Shown here one piece after another: positions 36,462-45,552 of a DNA stretch of 64,000 bases; the stretch's first letter is position 1; each line of letters begins with the position of its first letter. A program made the translations under genes and the position numbers. Source of the DNA: an uncultured Pelagibacteraceae bacterium (GTDB lineage Bacteria; Pseudomonadota; Alphaproteobacteria; Pelagibacterales; Pelagibacteraceae); assembly GCA_902586025.1 (NCBI GenBank), contig CACIFV010000005.1, positions 7,501 to 71,500 on the forward strand, in the 5' to 3' direction. The notes under the pieces were generated by a model. The model did no database searches. It was not told where the DNA came from and worked only from the letters and a program-made list of their open reading frames with translations.

Positions 36462-37680
36462 AGAAATTGATCTCAGTCTAGGTAGAGTTAGGAACCTTTG
36501 TAAAAAATTAGGTGATCCACAAAAAAAATTAAAATATATATCTGTTGTTGGTACAAATGGTAAGTATTCAACAATACAGGTAGTTAGATCGATTTTAAAA
36601 ACTGTAAATATAAATTGTAATATTTATACAAGTCCACATATTCAAAAAATTAATGAGAGATTTATTTTTAACGATGTAGAAATATCTGACGATAACTTAT
36701 CTAATTTATTAATAGAAGTTGAAAATGTTAATAATGGTGAACAAATAACTTATTTTGAAATATTAACCGCAGCATATTTTTATCATGCAAGTAAATTTAA
36801 AGACAAAATAAATATTATAGAAAGTGGTCTATTTCATAGATTTGATGCAACAAATATTATTGATACTAATTTATCTAGTATTGTTACTTCAATAGGATTA
36901 GACCATTTAGATTGGTTACCTAAAAACGAGCAAAATATTGAAAAAATTGTTAATGAAAAAACCTCTTCCCTACTAAACTCTACTATTGTAGTTAGCAAAC
37001 AAAGCTCAGATGAAACCTTAAATTTAATAAAAAAATCAATTAATAATAATCAATCAAAAAAAATCATTTATAAAGATGATTTTAATTATTCATTAAGTGA
37101 AAATGATTTTATTTATTATGAAGATGAATATGGTGGTTTGAAATTACCTAAACCAAATCTTTTAGGTAATTTTCAAATTGATAATTGTGCGACTGCTATT
37201 GCTACAGTAAGAAATTTACAACTAGGAATAAAAGATGAAAATATTAAGGAAGGTATTACTAAGATAAAAAGTATTGCAAGGCTTCAAGAAATTAAATCTG
37301 GAAAGCTTAAAAATATTTGTAAAAATAACAAATTGTATTTAGATGGCTCACATAATCCTTTGGGTGCAAAAGCTCTTAATGAATATTTAAACACTCTTAA
37401 TTGTAAAAAACATTTAATTCTTGGAATGATGTCTAATAAAAATCACGAGGAGTATTTAAGCCAATTTAATAATATATCTTCTATAATAACAATTGATATT
37501 CCCAACCAACCGAATGCTATCAAAGGAATAGATTTAAAGGAAAAATTAAATAAATATGCTAATGTTAGTTACAAAAAATCTATTGAAGAAGCTCTTATGT
37601 CCTTAAATTCAGAGAAAGACGATATGATTATGATAACTGGATCTTTATATCTTGCTGGGGAACTACTTAATTTGAATTAA
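36415..37680 (+). CDS. folC: Folylpolyglutamate/dihydrofolate synthase
   Basis: A Mur-ligase-family enzyme that adds Glu to folates. The 421 residues show the ATP loop G-T-N-G-K-Y-S-T near 44-51 (Tyr where Gly is usual), S-P-H-I, the F-E-I-L-T-A segment, H-R-F-D-A-T-N, and the C-terminal D-G-S-H-N-P motif. It overlaps accD by 47 bases, the longest overlap in the operon. Its stop shares TTAA with the converging trxA. Confidence 0.94.
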   Translation: MKLQTILNRLQKLHPKEIDLSLGRVRNLCKKLGDPQKKLKYISVVGTNGKYSTIQVVRSILKTVNINCNIYTSPHIQKINERFIFNDVEISDDNLSNLLIEVENVNNGEQITYFEILTAAYFYHASKFKDKINIIESGLFHRFDATNIIDTNLSSIVTSIGLDHLDWLPKNEQNIEKIVNEKTSSLLNSTIVVSKQSSDETLNLIKKSINNNQSKKIIYKDDFNYSLSENDFIYYEDEYGGLKLPKPNLLGNFQIDNCATAIATVRNLQLGIKDENIKEGITKIKSIARLQEIKSGKLKNICKNNKLYLDGSHNPLGAKALNEYLNTLNCKKHLILGMMSNKNHEEYLSQFNNISSIITIDIPNQPNAIKGIDLKEKLNKYANVSYKKSIEEALMSLNSEKDDMIMITGSLYLAGELLNLN

Positions 37681-37997
37681 ATATTTTCTTTTATAAAAGC
37701 AACTATATCGCTCTTCGGTGTAGCTCCAACTTTAGTTGCTTTTAATTCGCCACCTTTAAATATAAGCATTGTAGGAATTCCACGAACACCATACTTAGTT
37801 GGAATGTTCGGCTCAGAGTCAATATCATGTTTTGCAATGACAATATCATTTGCCATCTCTTCAGAAATTTCCTCTAAGATTGGTCCAACCATTTTACAAG
37901 GTCCACACCATTCAGCCCAAAAATCTACTAGAACTGGTTTATCGTTTTTTAAAACTTGCTCTTCAAATATTTCGTCTGTAACTTTTAATGTCGCCAT
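37677..37997 (-). CDS. trxA: Thioredoxin
   Basis: A 106-residue cytoplasmic disulfide reductase with the canonical W-C-G-P-C-K site near 30-35 and the cis-Pro in G-I-P-T. In many alphaproteobacteria the folC-trxA pair is followed by addA. Here sbcB comes next. Confidence 0.97.
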   Translation of the reverse strand: MATLKVTDEIFEEQVLKNDKPVLVDFWAEWCGPCKMVGPILEEISEEMANDIVIAKHDIDSEPNIPTKYGVRGIPTMLIFKGGELKATKVGATPKSDIVAFIKENI

Positions 37998-38063
37998 GAG
38001 CTTTATATATAAATAAAAATTTTTTTATCAATAGTTAATAAAGAAATGTTAAAATTATCCACA

Positions 38064-39497
38064 TCAAACATTTTCATATTTTTTTTGTATTGACATTGCG
38101 TATTCATTAAACTCGTCTAATAATGTAAGCTTTTCATTATCATTCTCATTAGTATATTTTTCTCTAAGTGTATCAATTTCTGTATAAAGTGTAGGGATCG
38201 TCCACCATTTTTCTTTTTTTTCACTCAAAATTCGCTTTGCAATTTCTCGTTTTATTGTTTTAAGCATGCTCTCGGGTAGAACTTCGGGTGCCTCTTGATA
38301 TATGATTTTTTTTCCAAAACCTACTAAACGATCATCATCAAATTTATCTAATAATTTAAGTTTATCTTTCCATGATGCTGCATGCCAAGCAGGAAATAAG
38401 GTAGTATCCTTGTTTGATGTAAATTTAGTATAAATACTTTCTTCAGCATATATATCTTCTTGTGTTTTAGATTGTTCTTTTTCTTCAGCCACTTCTCTTA
38501 ATGCATGTAGTATATTTTGAGAAAATTTTTCGTTATTTTTAACTATAACTGCTCTTTTGTTAATTAATGATTTATCCATTACATTATATGGTTCTGCTTG
38601 CATTCCATATTTTGAATCTACAATTATTGGAGCCTTGTTAGATCTAATTGTTCTTAAAAATTTGGGAGACTTTTTCATTTCTACTTTAAGCTCATTTATT
38701 GATAAATTTAATAATGGTTCAATGTCAATCCTTAAATCAAATGCATAATACCAACCAGCATATATTGGATGCATACAATATTTTTGATGAAGAGGAGCAA
38801 CTAAATGGAGCCTAGATTTACCATAATAATACTCGTTTAAAGTAAATACTTCACCTTTTTTAATTATAGTTTCGGTGTCTGACTTATTTGCAGTTTTAAA
38901 AAAAGACTCCCAAGTGTCTGGTTGTTTTTTTTTAACTATATTTAAAACTTTAGCAGTCATAATACTATCGCTTAAAGCACTATGGGCATCTGTTGAGTCA
39001 ATACCTTGCATTCTTGCTAATGACTCTAATTTAAATACTGCATTATTTTTTTCATTAAATTCTACTTCTAAAATTGAAGGATCAATTGCATATGCGGCGC
39101 GAGCAATATTAATTCCGTCATGTCTCTTGTTTGGAGCTGCATTCGTTAAATATGGATATCTAATCCCTTTAAAAAACTCTTTTCTTATCATTTCATCATC
39201 AAATCCAATATTAGACCAACCAAGAAATATAGCTGGGCTCCACTTTTTAAATATTTTCTCAACTTCTCCTAACATTTGATAATGAGAAAGATTAGTTTGA
39301 GTTAATTGTTTTATTGATGTCTTATTTACAATAAGTGCCATAGCCTGAAAGACCTCTCCTTCAGGTAAACTACACCTTAAATTAAATCTGTCTTTTTCTT
39401 TAAAATTCTCGTCAACTAAAACACCGCCTATTTCAATAATACTTCCAAAATCTGTGCTTGCACTAGATGATTCTATATCCCAAATTGCTAAATTCAT
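38064..39497 (-). CDS. sbcB: Exodeoxyribonuclease I
   Basis: A single-strand-specific 3'-5' DNA exonuclease, 477 residues, similar in length to E. coli ExoI. The DEDDh residues are visible: Asp7 and Glu9 in W-D-I-E, the Asp of G-F-D-D-E-M near 110, and the H-S-A-L-S-D motif near 185. The SH3-like and C-terminal extension regions follow. It lies in a minus-strand group of DNA-processing genes between trxA and the his cluster. Confidence 0.92.
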   Translation of the reverse strand: MNLAIWDIESSSASTDFGSIIEIGGVLVDENFKEKDRFNLRCSLPEGEVFQAMALIVNKTSIKQLTQTNLSHYQMLGEVEKIFKKWSPAIFLGWSNIGFDDEMIRKEFFKGIRYPYLTNAAPNKRHDGINIARAAYAIDPSILEVEFNEKNNAVFKLESLARMQGIDSTDAHSALSDSIMTAKVLNIVKKKQPDTWESFFKTANKSDTETIIKKGEVFTLNEYYYGKSRLHLVAPLHQKYCMHPIYAGWYYAFDLRIDIEPLLNLSINELKVEMKKSPKFLRTIRSNKAPIIVDSKYGMQAEPYNVMDKSLINKRAVIVKNNEKFSQNILHALREVAEEKEQSKTQEDIYAEESIYTKFTSNKDTTLFPAWHAASWKDKLKLLDKFDDDRLVGFGKKIIYQEAPEVLPESMLKTIKREIAKRILSEKKEKWWTIPTLYTEIDTLREKYTNENDNEKLTLLDEFNEYAMSIQKKYENV

Positions 39498-39620
39498 AAT
39501 TTATTCTTAAACTAGCTAATATTTAATGGATTTTTGGAAAGTTTTTTAAAGACTTAACCATTAGCATATAAACGATTAGCTCAGGTATTAATATCTCTTT
39601 TATGGATAGGTTAAGTAAAG

Positions 39621-40307
39621 TCAAGATATATTATTCAACTTGTAAAACTTTTTAACCCTTCCTAAAAATAAATTTTGATACATTTCTAATTCAGCTCCCT
39701 CAATTTTAAATTCTTGGAATAAAATGTCTTTAGTGCATAATAATATTATTCCCGCTTTCATCTTAGTTCCGTGAACAACATCATGAGCTAAAGTATAAGC
39801 TCCTAATTGTAAAAAGTAGTCTTGTATATAATCTGTTTTTTTTGGTTTATTAGCTTGTTTAAAATCCACAATAACATCTCTACCTTCATAAACTGCTATC
39901 ATATCAGCTGTACCGGCATATTGATCTGGATAGTATAATGTTTCTTCCATGCCATATACTTCATTAAGTCTTCCAGTAATTCCTTTTTGAATAATTTCTT
40001 TAGCCATATTTTTGTATTGCTCATTACTCTCAAAAAAACTCTCGTTAATTCTTCCTCTTAAATAGTCCTCAATATAAGAGTGCATAGAAGTACCCCTTGA
40101 TGAAGCTTCAGTTTTAATTCTATTTGCCTCCTTAATTCCTACCCTCTCTTTCCAATTTGCAAGAGCGGCCTTCTCTTCTTCTGATTTTGTGGCGCCTAAA
40201 ATTGTAGTGACACTTGGTAGTTTATTCTCCCCTAGTAAATATTTTCTGTATCCATCTTCAATTGATCTTGAGGACTTGGGATAATTAAATTTATTATTCC
40301 ACTTCAT
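39621..40307 (-). CDS. Phage-type PD-(D/E)XK exonuclease (MGME1-like)
   Basis: A 228-residue nuclease similar to the exonucleases of marine phages and mitochondrial MGME1. The N-terminal S-V-T-T-I-L-G segment and W-x-x-R-V-G are followed by R-G-T-S-M-H. The catalytic core A-G-T-A-D-M with V-D-F-K-Q lies near 132-152, and the motif IV-like Q-L-G-A-Y follows. The call rests on motif pattern. Its sequence style suggests past acquisition from a phage, though base composition is like its neighbours. It is flanked by sbcB and rmuC. Confidence 0.8.
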   Translation of the reverse strand: MKWNNKFNYPKSSRSIEDGYRKYLLGENKLPSVTTILGATKSEEEKAALANWKERVGIKEANRIKTEASSRGTSMHSYIEDYLRGRINESFFESNEQYKNMAKEIIQKGITGRLNEVYGMEETLYYPDQYAGTADMIAVYEGRDVIVDFKQANKPKKTDYIQDYFLQLGAYTLAHDVVHGTKMKAGIILLCTKDILFQEFKIEGAELEMYQNLFLGRVKKFYKLNNIS

Positions 40308-40331
40308 TATATTTTTTGTTTTAGAATTAAA

Positions 40332-41429
40332 TTAATTTTTTGCTTGTCTTGGAATATCTTCAAATTTTTCGACATTTTCTGTTTCAATAGCCTTTTCAAT
40401 TTGCTCTGGATCTTTTATATTTTCTAATGTTCTTTTAATAGATCTTGCATCCGTTCCAAATTTATCAACAGCTGTCATTGCCTCTTCTAATTTTTTTCTG
40501 AGATTAACAATTCCATCAAAATGTTTTGTAAATCTTGTGCTTATTGATTTTAAATGATCGTAAATTTCTGTTGCATGTTTTTGAACTTTTAATGTTTGAA
40601 AACCCATGTGTAATGATTGTAAATACCCAGATAAATTATTTGGTCCCATAACAGTTACTTTATATTTTTTCATTAATTCTTGGCTCAATAATTCCTTAGT
40701 ATTTGGGTCTTGGTAATTAGCTATCTCTAAAAACAAACTCTCAGTTGGCGCATATACAATTGCAAAATCAGTAGTTTTAGGTGGAACAATATATTTTTCT
40801 TTTACACTCTTGGCTTTTTCTTTAAAAGCTTTTGCAAGTTTAGTTCTTGCATCCGCAATAGCTTTTTTATCGTCCTCTTGATGAGCATCTTGAATAGCTT
40901 TAAATCTCTCAACAGGAAAATGGCTATCAACCGGAACCAATACACCTTCTTGGAGTTTAATTGCAAATTCAACGTTTTCACTAGTTTCCTCTTTCATTTT
41001 AACATTTGAAAAGTACTGCGAAGAAGGCAGCAAATCCTTAATGAGTGAGCCCAGACTGAACTCTGCTAAGGTTCCATACTTTTTAACTCCAGCTAAGATT
41101 TTATTAATACCTTTTTGACTTTCGTTTAAATTTTCAACTTGGGAATTAAAAGCTGCAACTTTTTCATCAACTTTTGTCAGAGCTGCTGTCATGTCTTTTG
41201 TAACGCCAGTTGAAAGATTATTAAATGACGTAGACATGGAATTTAAAGAAGAATTAATAGTAGTGTTTAAACTATCTTTCAATTTAACTATTTCTGCATT
41301 TAAATTTGCAATTTCGTCAGCTTCTTTATTTGTATCTTCTTTTATTACATTCGACTTAATATTTAGATAAAGAATAGCCGAAGTAGCAATCAATATTAAA
41401 GCTAAAATAATAATTAAAATTGTATCCAT
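40332..41429 (-). CDS. rmuC: DNA recombination protein RmuC
   Basis: A 365-residue RmuC-family protein with an N-terminal membrane helix (about 3-23), a coiled-coil stretch (about 30-110) and the conserved nuclease-like domain with the D-F-A-I-V-Y-A-P-T-E-S-L-F-L-E block. RmuC limits inversions at short inverted repeats in E. coli. It is the first of three DNA-processing genes downstream of hisG, after a 30-base gap. Confidence 0.92.
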   Translation of the reverse strand: MDTILIIILALILIATSAILYLNIKSNVIKEDTNKEADEIANLNAEIVKLKDSLNTTINSSLNSMSTSFNNLSTGVTKDMTAALTKVDEKVAAFNSQVENLNESQKGINKILAGVKKYGTLAEFSLGSLIKDLLPSSQYFSNVKMKEETSENVEFAIKLQEGVLVPVDSHFPVERFKAIQDAHQEDDKKAIADARTKLAKAFKEKAKSVKEKYIVPPKTTDFAIVYAPTESLFLEIANYQDPNTKELLSQELMKKYKVTVMGPNNLSGYLQSLHMGFQTLKVQKHATEIYDHLKSISTRFTKHFDGIVNLRKKLEEAMTAVDKFGTDARSIKRTLENIKDPEQIEKAIETENVEKFEDIPRQAKN

Positions 41430-41459
41430 GATTCGTATGTTACACTTACTTAATGATAT

Positions 41460-42143
41460 TTAAAGTTTATTTAAAACTCTTTTAAAATTTTTTATCTCTC
41501 TACTTTTTTTTGATGTCATTAAACAAGCCTGAGAATTAAGAATCATTCCATCTTTTAATATCCTTAATTTATTAGCTTTTAAAGTTGCTCCGGTTGAAGT
41601 TATATCGGTTATTATTTCAGATGATCCAGTAAATGGATATATCTCTGTTGCACCAAGGCTATTCACCAATTTAAATTGAGTAACTCCTCTGGAAAACATA
41701 AATTCTCTTGTTAAATTTGGGTATTTTGTAGCTATACGTAATCTATTTCTTTTTTTTTCTTTAAATTCAAAAGCTATTTCTTCAAGATCAGGCATTGTCT
41801 GTACATCTATCCAATCATCCGGAATTGCAACTACTAATGTAGCTTCTCCAAATTCGTACTTTTTTTTTACAATCACTTTTTTTTGAATGTTAATTTCGCT
41901 TTCCATTAATAAATCATATCCAGAAAAGCCAATATCTAGAGATCCATCCGCAAGACGTTCTATTATTTCTCTAGCATGCAGATAATTAATAATAATATTT
42001 TTTTCTCCTCTAATAAGTCCAAATAAGTCTCTCTCACCTCTTTCAGAAAGAATTTTTAATTTTCTTCTTTTAAAAATATTTAAAACTCCTGATCTTAAAC
42101 GTCCCTTACTTGGAATTCCAATTTTTAAGATGCTATTACTCAT
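41460..42143 (-). CDS. hisG: ATP phosphoribosyltransferase, short form
   Basis: The first enzyme of histidine synthesis. The 227-residue chain lacks the C-terminal regulatory domain, so it needs HisZ, encoded just upstream. The PRPP-binding D-I-T-S-T-G-A-T-L loop is present near 180-190. It overlaps hisZ by 4 bases. Confidence 0.95.
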   Translation of the reverse strand: MSNSILKIGIPSKGRLRSGVLNIFKRRKLKILSERGERDLFGLIRGEKNIIINYLHAREIIERLADGSLDIGFSGYDLLMESEINIQKKVIVKKKYEFGEATLVVAIPDDWIDVQTMPDLEEIAFEFKEKKRNRLRIATKYPNLTREFMFSRGVTQFKLVNSLGATEIYPFTGSSEIITDITSTGATLKANKLRILKDGMILNSQACLMTSKKSREIKNFKRVLNKL

Positions 42144-43195
42144 AATTTCTCTAAGTTAATAGCTGCTCCAACAGCTGGTATATTTTTTTTAAAGCCAAGA
42201 TCTTTAATTAAAGAATCATATCTACCACCTCTAATATTTAACTTCTCAGACTTTGATTTAATATCGATCTTGAATACTAAGCCAGTATAATATTCGAGAT
42301 GTCTTCCAAAAGAAGAATTAAATCTAACATTTAATTTATTAATTTTATTTTTAGTTATTGGGAAATAATCATCCTGAACTCTAAGATTAATTTTATTTTT
42401 TTTAAAAAATAAATTTAATTTTTTTGATGCTTGATTAATCGGACATTCAATTTTTAAGTACTCTTTTAAAATTTTTACAACATTACTACCTTTTTTTGTT
42501 CTCCTCGGATCTTTAATTTTACTATCAAATCTTGATAATATTTCTTCTATTGATCTTCCAGCAACTTCTTTTTTTTGACTTCCATTAATCATTTTAGAAT
42601 ATTTTTTTTTATCTATTTCTACAATTGTTGGGTCGATATCAGAGTTGGTCTCCAATCTTTTTAATAAATCATTAAAGTATTTCTCTCTCCAAAAATGACG
42701 TTGTAATCTTAATTTCCATCTTACTGGGCAATCCAATTTATCTAACAAAAGCCTAAAAATTTCTATGTTACCTATTACTAAATTTCCACTTTTATATTTA
42801 ATTTTTGATAATGCTTTAAGTGAAGTTTCTATTATTTTTTTATCATCTTTTTTTTCAGTAAAAGATCCCAATATTTCAAATCCAATTTGATTTCTGATAA
42901 CAGAGTCTTTTTTATTTAATCCTTTCCTAAATGCTTGACCACTATAGAAAATTTTTTCACTAGCTTTCTTATTTTGATTCAAATATCTCACACAAGATGC
43001 AATAGTTAAATCAGGTCTTAAACAAATTTCATTTCCTAATTGATCATTAAAAGAAAATATAAATCTTTTGAAATTTTCTCCTGACCTTTCCAATATTAAA
43101 TTAGTGTCAATAACTGTATCAAGATCAATATATTTATATCCGTTTGACTTAATTGTATTTAAAATATTTTCAGATAAGTTTTTTGATTTCATCAA
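42140..43195 (-). CDS. hisZ: ATP phosphoribosyltransferase regulatory subunit HisZ
   Basis: A catalytically inactive HisRS paralogue that forms a hetero-octamer with short HisG and carries histidine feedback control. The 351 residues show the class II synthetase core (L-R-P-D-L-T, F-Y-S-G-Q-A-F-R) and the C-terminal G-G-R-Y-D-S-L segment. It overlaps hisS by 26 bases and hisG by 4, so three genes acting on histidine are coupled. Confidence 0.93.
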   Translation of the reverse strand: MMKSKNLSENILNTIKSNGYKYIDLDTVIDTNLILERSGENFKRFIFSFNDQLGNEICLRPDLTIASCVRYLNQNKKASEKIFYSGQAFRKGLNKKDSVIRNQIGFEILGSFTEKKDDKKIIETSLKALSKIKYKSGNLVIGNIEIFRLLLDKLDCPVRWKLRLQRHFWREKYFNDLLKRLETNSDIDPTIVEIDKKKYSKMINGSQKKEVAGRSIEEILSRFDSKIKDPRRTKKGSNVVKILKEYLKIECPINQASKKLNLFFKKNKINLRVQDDYFPITKNKINKLNVRFNSSFGRHLEYYTGLVFKIDIKSKSEKLNIRGGRYDSLIKDLGFKKNIPAVGAAINLEKL

Positions 43196-44600
43196 TCAGG
43201 TTCTCCTTATCAAATGTAATTTGAGTATTTTCAGATTTTCTCCATTCTTCTCTAGATAAATTTCTTGATGTTTCTTCTAAATTTGGGACTAATTTTTTTA
43301 TAGTAATTTTATTATTTTTAAATTCATTATCTCCACAAAGAATTGCGGCTGGTGAGCTCCTTTTATCTGCATATTTTAATTGAGATTTCAAACCAGAGTC
43401 TCCAAGATAAACTTCGGATCTTATGTTTTGATTTCTAAGTTGTGATAACAATTCATAGTAATTAGAGAGATATTTTTGATCTAAAACACATATAATTATC
43501 GGTGAATTATTTTTTACCTCGATTTTTTTTAACTGAACTAATGCATATAACAAACGATCAAGGCCTATGGAAACTCCTGTTGCAGATAAGTCTACTTTTT
43601 TAAATCTTGAAACTAAAGAATTGTATCTTCCACCTCCGCCAACTGATCCAAACTCCACCTCTTGGTTTTTTTGATTTTTGACTTTAAATGTTAAATTTGC
43701 CTCAAATATTGGGCCATCATAATATTCAAGTCCTCTAATAACTTCAGGAGAAAAAATTATTTGATCAAAATTAGATGAATAATTTAATCCATCTAATACT
43801 TTATTCAATTCATCAACACCATCTTCAACTAATTTGTTTGGTATGGCTGACTTAATTTCATCTAGAGATTTCATATTTATAAAACTAATTATTTCCTCAG
43901 CTTGATTATCAGAGAGGTTTGCTCCAATAGTTTTATCACCAGATTTGTCTTCACGTCCAGTTGTAAGCAATTGTTTAACACCATCAGTTCCAACTCTTTC
44001 AAGTTTATCAATAGCTCTTAAAACTGTAAGTTGTTGTTTACTTTCTGAAATTTTTAAATTTTCAATAAGACCCTGTATTAATTTCCTATTACTCAACTTA
44101 ATTTGATATTGATTTTTTTCTAAGCCACAGAAATATAAAGTGTCAGCTAAAAGATTGCACATTTCAGCATCTGCTAAAGGGTTATTAGATCCAACAATAT
44201 CGCAATCAGCTTGAGTAAACTCTCTAAATCTTCCAGGTCCAGGTTTCTCATTTCGCCATACATTACCGATTTGGTATCTTTTGAAAGGATTTGAGATATT
44301 TAAATAATTTTGAGACACGTATCTTGCTAATGGTGCAGTTAAATCATAACGCAATGATATCCAACTATCATTTTCCTCTTGAAAACCAAATACACCAGAG
44401 CTTGGTCTATCTTCATCTGGTAAAAATTTTCCTATATTTTCTGATATTTCAAAACTTGGTGTTTCTAGCTTAGAAAAACCAAATTTTAAAAAATTTTCTT
44501 CAATTTTAGCAATTAAGTTTTCTTTTAATGCTAATTCGTTACCGTATCTATCAACAAAACCTGAAGGGTTATTGGCTGATAATTTTTTTTCTTTATTCAT
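43170..44600 (-). CDS. hisS: Histidyl-tRNA synthetase
   Basis: A class II synthetase, 476 residues from the ATG at 44600. The longer frame reaching 44666 runs through the tRNA-His gene and is rejected. Motif 2 (R-Y-D-L-T-A-P-L-A-R and W-R-N-E-K-P-G-P-G-R-F-R-E-F) and motif 3 (G-V-S-I-G-L-D-R-L) are clear, and the C-terminal anticodon-binding domain follows. The start codon is 4 bases after the encoded CCA of tRNA-His, with no room for a ribosome-binding site. Confidence 0.96.
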   Translation of the reverse strand: MNKEKKLSANNPSGFVDRYGNELALKENLIAKIEENFLKFGFSKLETPSFEISENIGKFLPDEDRPSSGVFGFQEENDSWISLRYDLTAPLARYVSQNYLNISNPFKRYQIGNVWRNEKPGPGRFREFTQADCDIVGSNNPLADAEMCNLLADTLYFCGLEKNQYQIKLSNRKLIQGLIENLKISESKQQLTVLRAIDKLERVGTDGVKQLLTTGREDKSGDKTIGANLSDNQAEEIISFINMKSLDEIKSAIPNKLVEDGVDELNKVLDGLNYSSNFDQIIFSPEVIRGLEYYDGPIFEANLTFKVKNQKNQEVEFGSVGGGGRYNSLVSRFKKVDLSATGVSIGLDRLLYALVQLKKIEVKNNSPIIICVLDQKYLSNYYELLSQLRNQNIRSEVYLGDSGLKSQLKYADKRSSPAAILCGDNEFKNNKITIKKLVPNLEETSRNLSREEWRKSENTQITFDKENLIDEIKKLI

Positions 44601-44604
44601 TTTT

Positions 44605-44681
44605 TGGTACACGGGGACAGATTCGAACTGTCGACCTTCGGTTCCACAAACCGCTGCTCTAACCAACTGAGCTACCCGTGC
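44605..44681 (-). tRNA. tRNA-His (GTG)
   Basis: A complete cloverleaf with anticodon GTG and an encoded CCA. The acceptor stem is GCACGGG with CCCGTGT (first pair a G-U wobble), the discriminator is A73, and the base before position 1 is A. It thus lacks the G-1:C73 pair that is the histidine identity signal in most bacteria, a feature known in part of the Alphaproteobacteria together with an altered HisRS. It is directly upstream of hisS. Confidence 0.96.
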
Positions 44682-44860
44682 TCCTTCTACTGTTTTATAC
44701 TAAATGTGGATAAAATTAAATTTATAAATAATTAAATAGCTAGCTTGCAGCCAGCATGAAAATGATGTCTGTGAGTTTTTCTGTTATTAATAACGAATTT
44801 ATTCATTGCTGTGTAAGTAGCATTTTTTTTTTTAAATGCAAGCAAGAAAAGGCTTTGCAC

Positions 44861-44895
44861 AGGAATAGCTATGTTTTTTAACATATTCTATTCCT
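44861..44895. other. Strong hairpin 3' of cspA
   Basis: An 8-bp perfect stem (44861-44868 with 44888-44895) encloses a second 5-bp stem (44871-44875 with 44880-44884). It lies 30 bases beyond the cspA stop. Read from cspA it is not followed by a U-tract, so it may stabilise the mRNA 3' end or aid termination rather than be a classic intrinsic terminator. The rest of 44684-44925 shows no gene. Confidence 0.5.
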
Positions 44896-44925
44896 ATACA
44901 AATTTTTTTGATGAATTAAATTTTA

Positions 44926-45138
44926 TTAACCTAATTTTTTCAAATTTACAGCGCTTGGACCTTTTTCGCCGTCTTGAATTTCGAATTCTATAGCATCGTT
45001 TTCATTCAAAAATCTTAGCCCAGCTTCTCTAACTGCACTTGCATGAACGAAACAATCTTTTTCTCCGTCTTCTCTTTCAATAAAACCGTAGCCCTTCTTA
45101 CCGTTGAACCACTTTACTTTACCTTTTAATGTACTCAT
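44926..45138 (-). CDS. cspA: Cold-shock domain protein
   Basis: A 70-residue single-domain RNA-binding protein with both RNP motifs (K-G-Y-G-F-I near 15-20, D-C-F-V-H near 28-32). It stands alone between tRNA-Phe and tRNA-His, with 115 bases of leader region on its 5' side. Confidence 0.95.
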   Translation of the reverse strand: MSTLKGKVKWFNGKKGYGFIEREDGEKDCFVHASAVREAGLRFLNENDAIEFEIQDGEKGPSAVNLKKLG

Positions 45139-45253
45139 ACTTTAGTTACTCTTTCTTTGTTATTATATAATTAGCTATAAGTAGCTGTTGGATAGGTATT
45201 AGATTTTAATTTTGAATGCAAGCATAATGATGGATATTAATACCACATGGGAG

Positions 45254-45329
45254 TGGTGGCTTCGGCGGGACTCGAACCAGCGACACAAGCCTTTTCAGGG
45301 CTCTGCTCTACCAACTGAGCTACGAAGCC
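45254..45329 (-). tRNA. tRNA-Phe (GAA)
   Basis: A 76-base cloverleaf with anticodon GAA, perfect 7-bp acceptor stem, A73 and encoded CCA. It begins 3 bases after the infA stop codon on the same strand, so it probably ends the murA-hisD-infA transcript. Confidence 0.97.
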
Positions 45330-45332
45330 ATA

Positions 45333-45548
45333 TTAAGATCTAAAAATTATACGACCCTTTGATAAATCGTATGGAGATACTTCTAATTTCACTCTATCAC
45401 CTTGTAAAACGCGAATACGATTTTTTCTCAGTTTTCCTGCCGTGTGAGCTGTAACATTATGACCATTGTCTAGTTTAACTCTAAACATAGCATTAGGAAG
45501 AAGATCTGTTACCACACCTTCAAACTCCAACGTATCCTGTTTACTCAA
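45333..45548 (-). CDS. infA: Translation initiation factor IF-1
   Basis: A 71-residue OB-fold protein occupying the 30S A site during initiation. The family features G-x-V-x-x-x-L-P-N-A-x-F-x-V and the R-G-R-I near the C-terminus are present. It is 4 bases after hisD and 3 bases before tRNA-Phe. Confidence 0.97.
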   Translation of the reverse strand: MSKQDTLEFEGVVTDLLPNAMFRVKLDNGHNVTAHTAGKLRKNRIRVLQGDRVKLEVSPYDLSKGRIIFRS

Positions 45549-45552
45549 ATTA

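Noticed and set aside
36415..37680. FolC P-loop with Tyr in place of Gly as evidence of a new function
   Set aside because: The other ligase motifs are intact and this substitution may be lineage-typical; I could not separate it from normal variation.
43170..44666. A longer HisRS beginning at 44666
   Set aside because: The extra 22 codons run through the tRNA-His gene; homology starts after the ATG at 44600.
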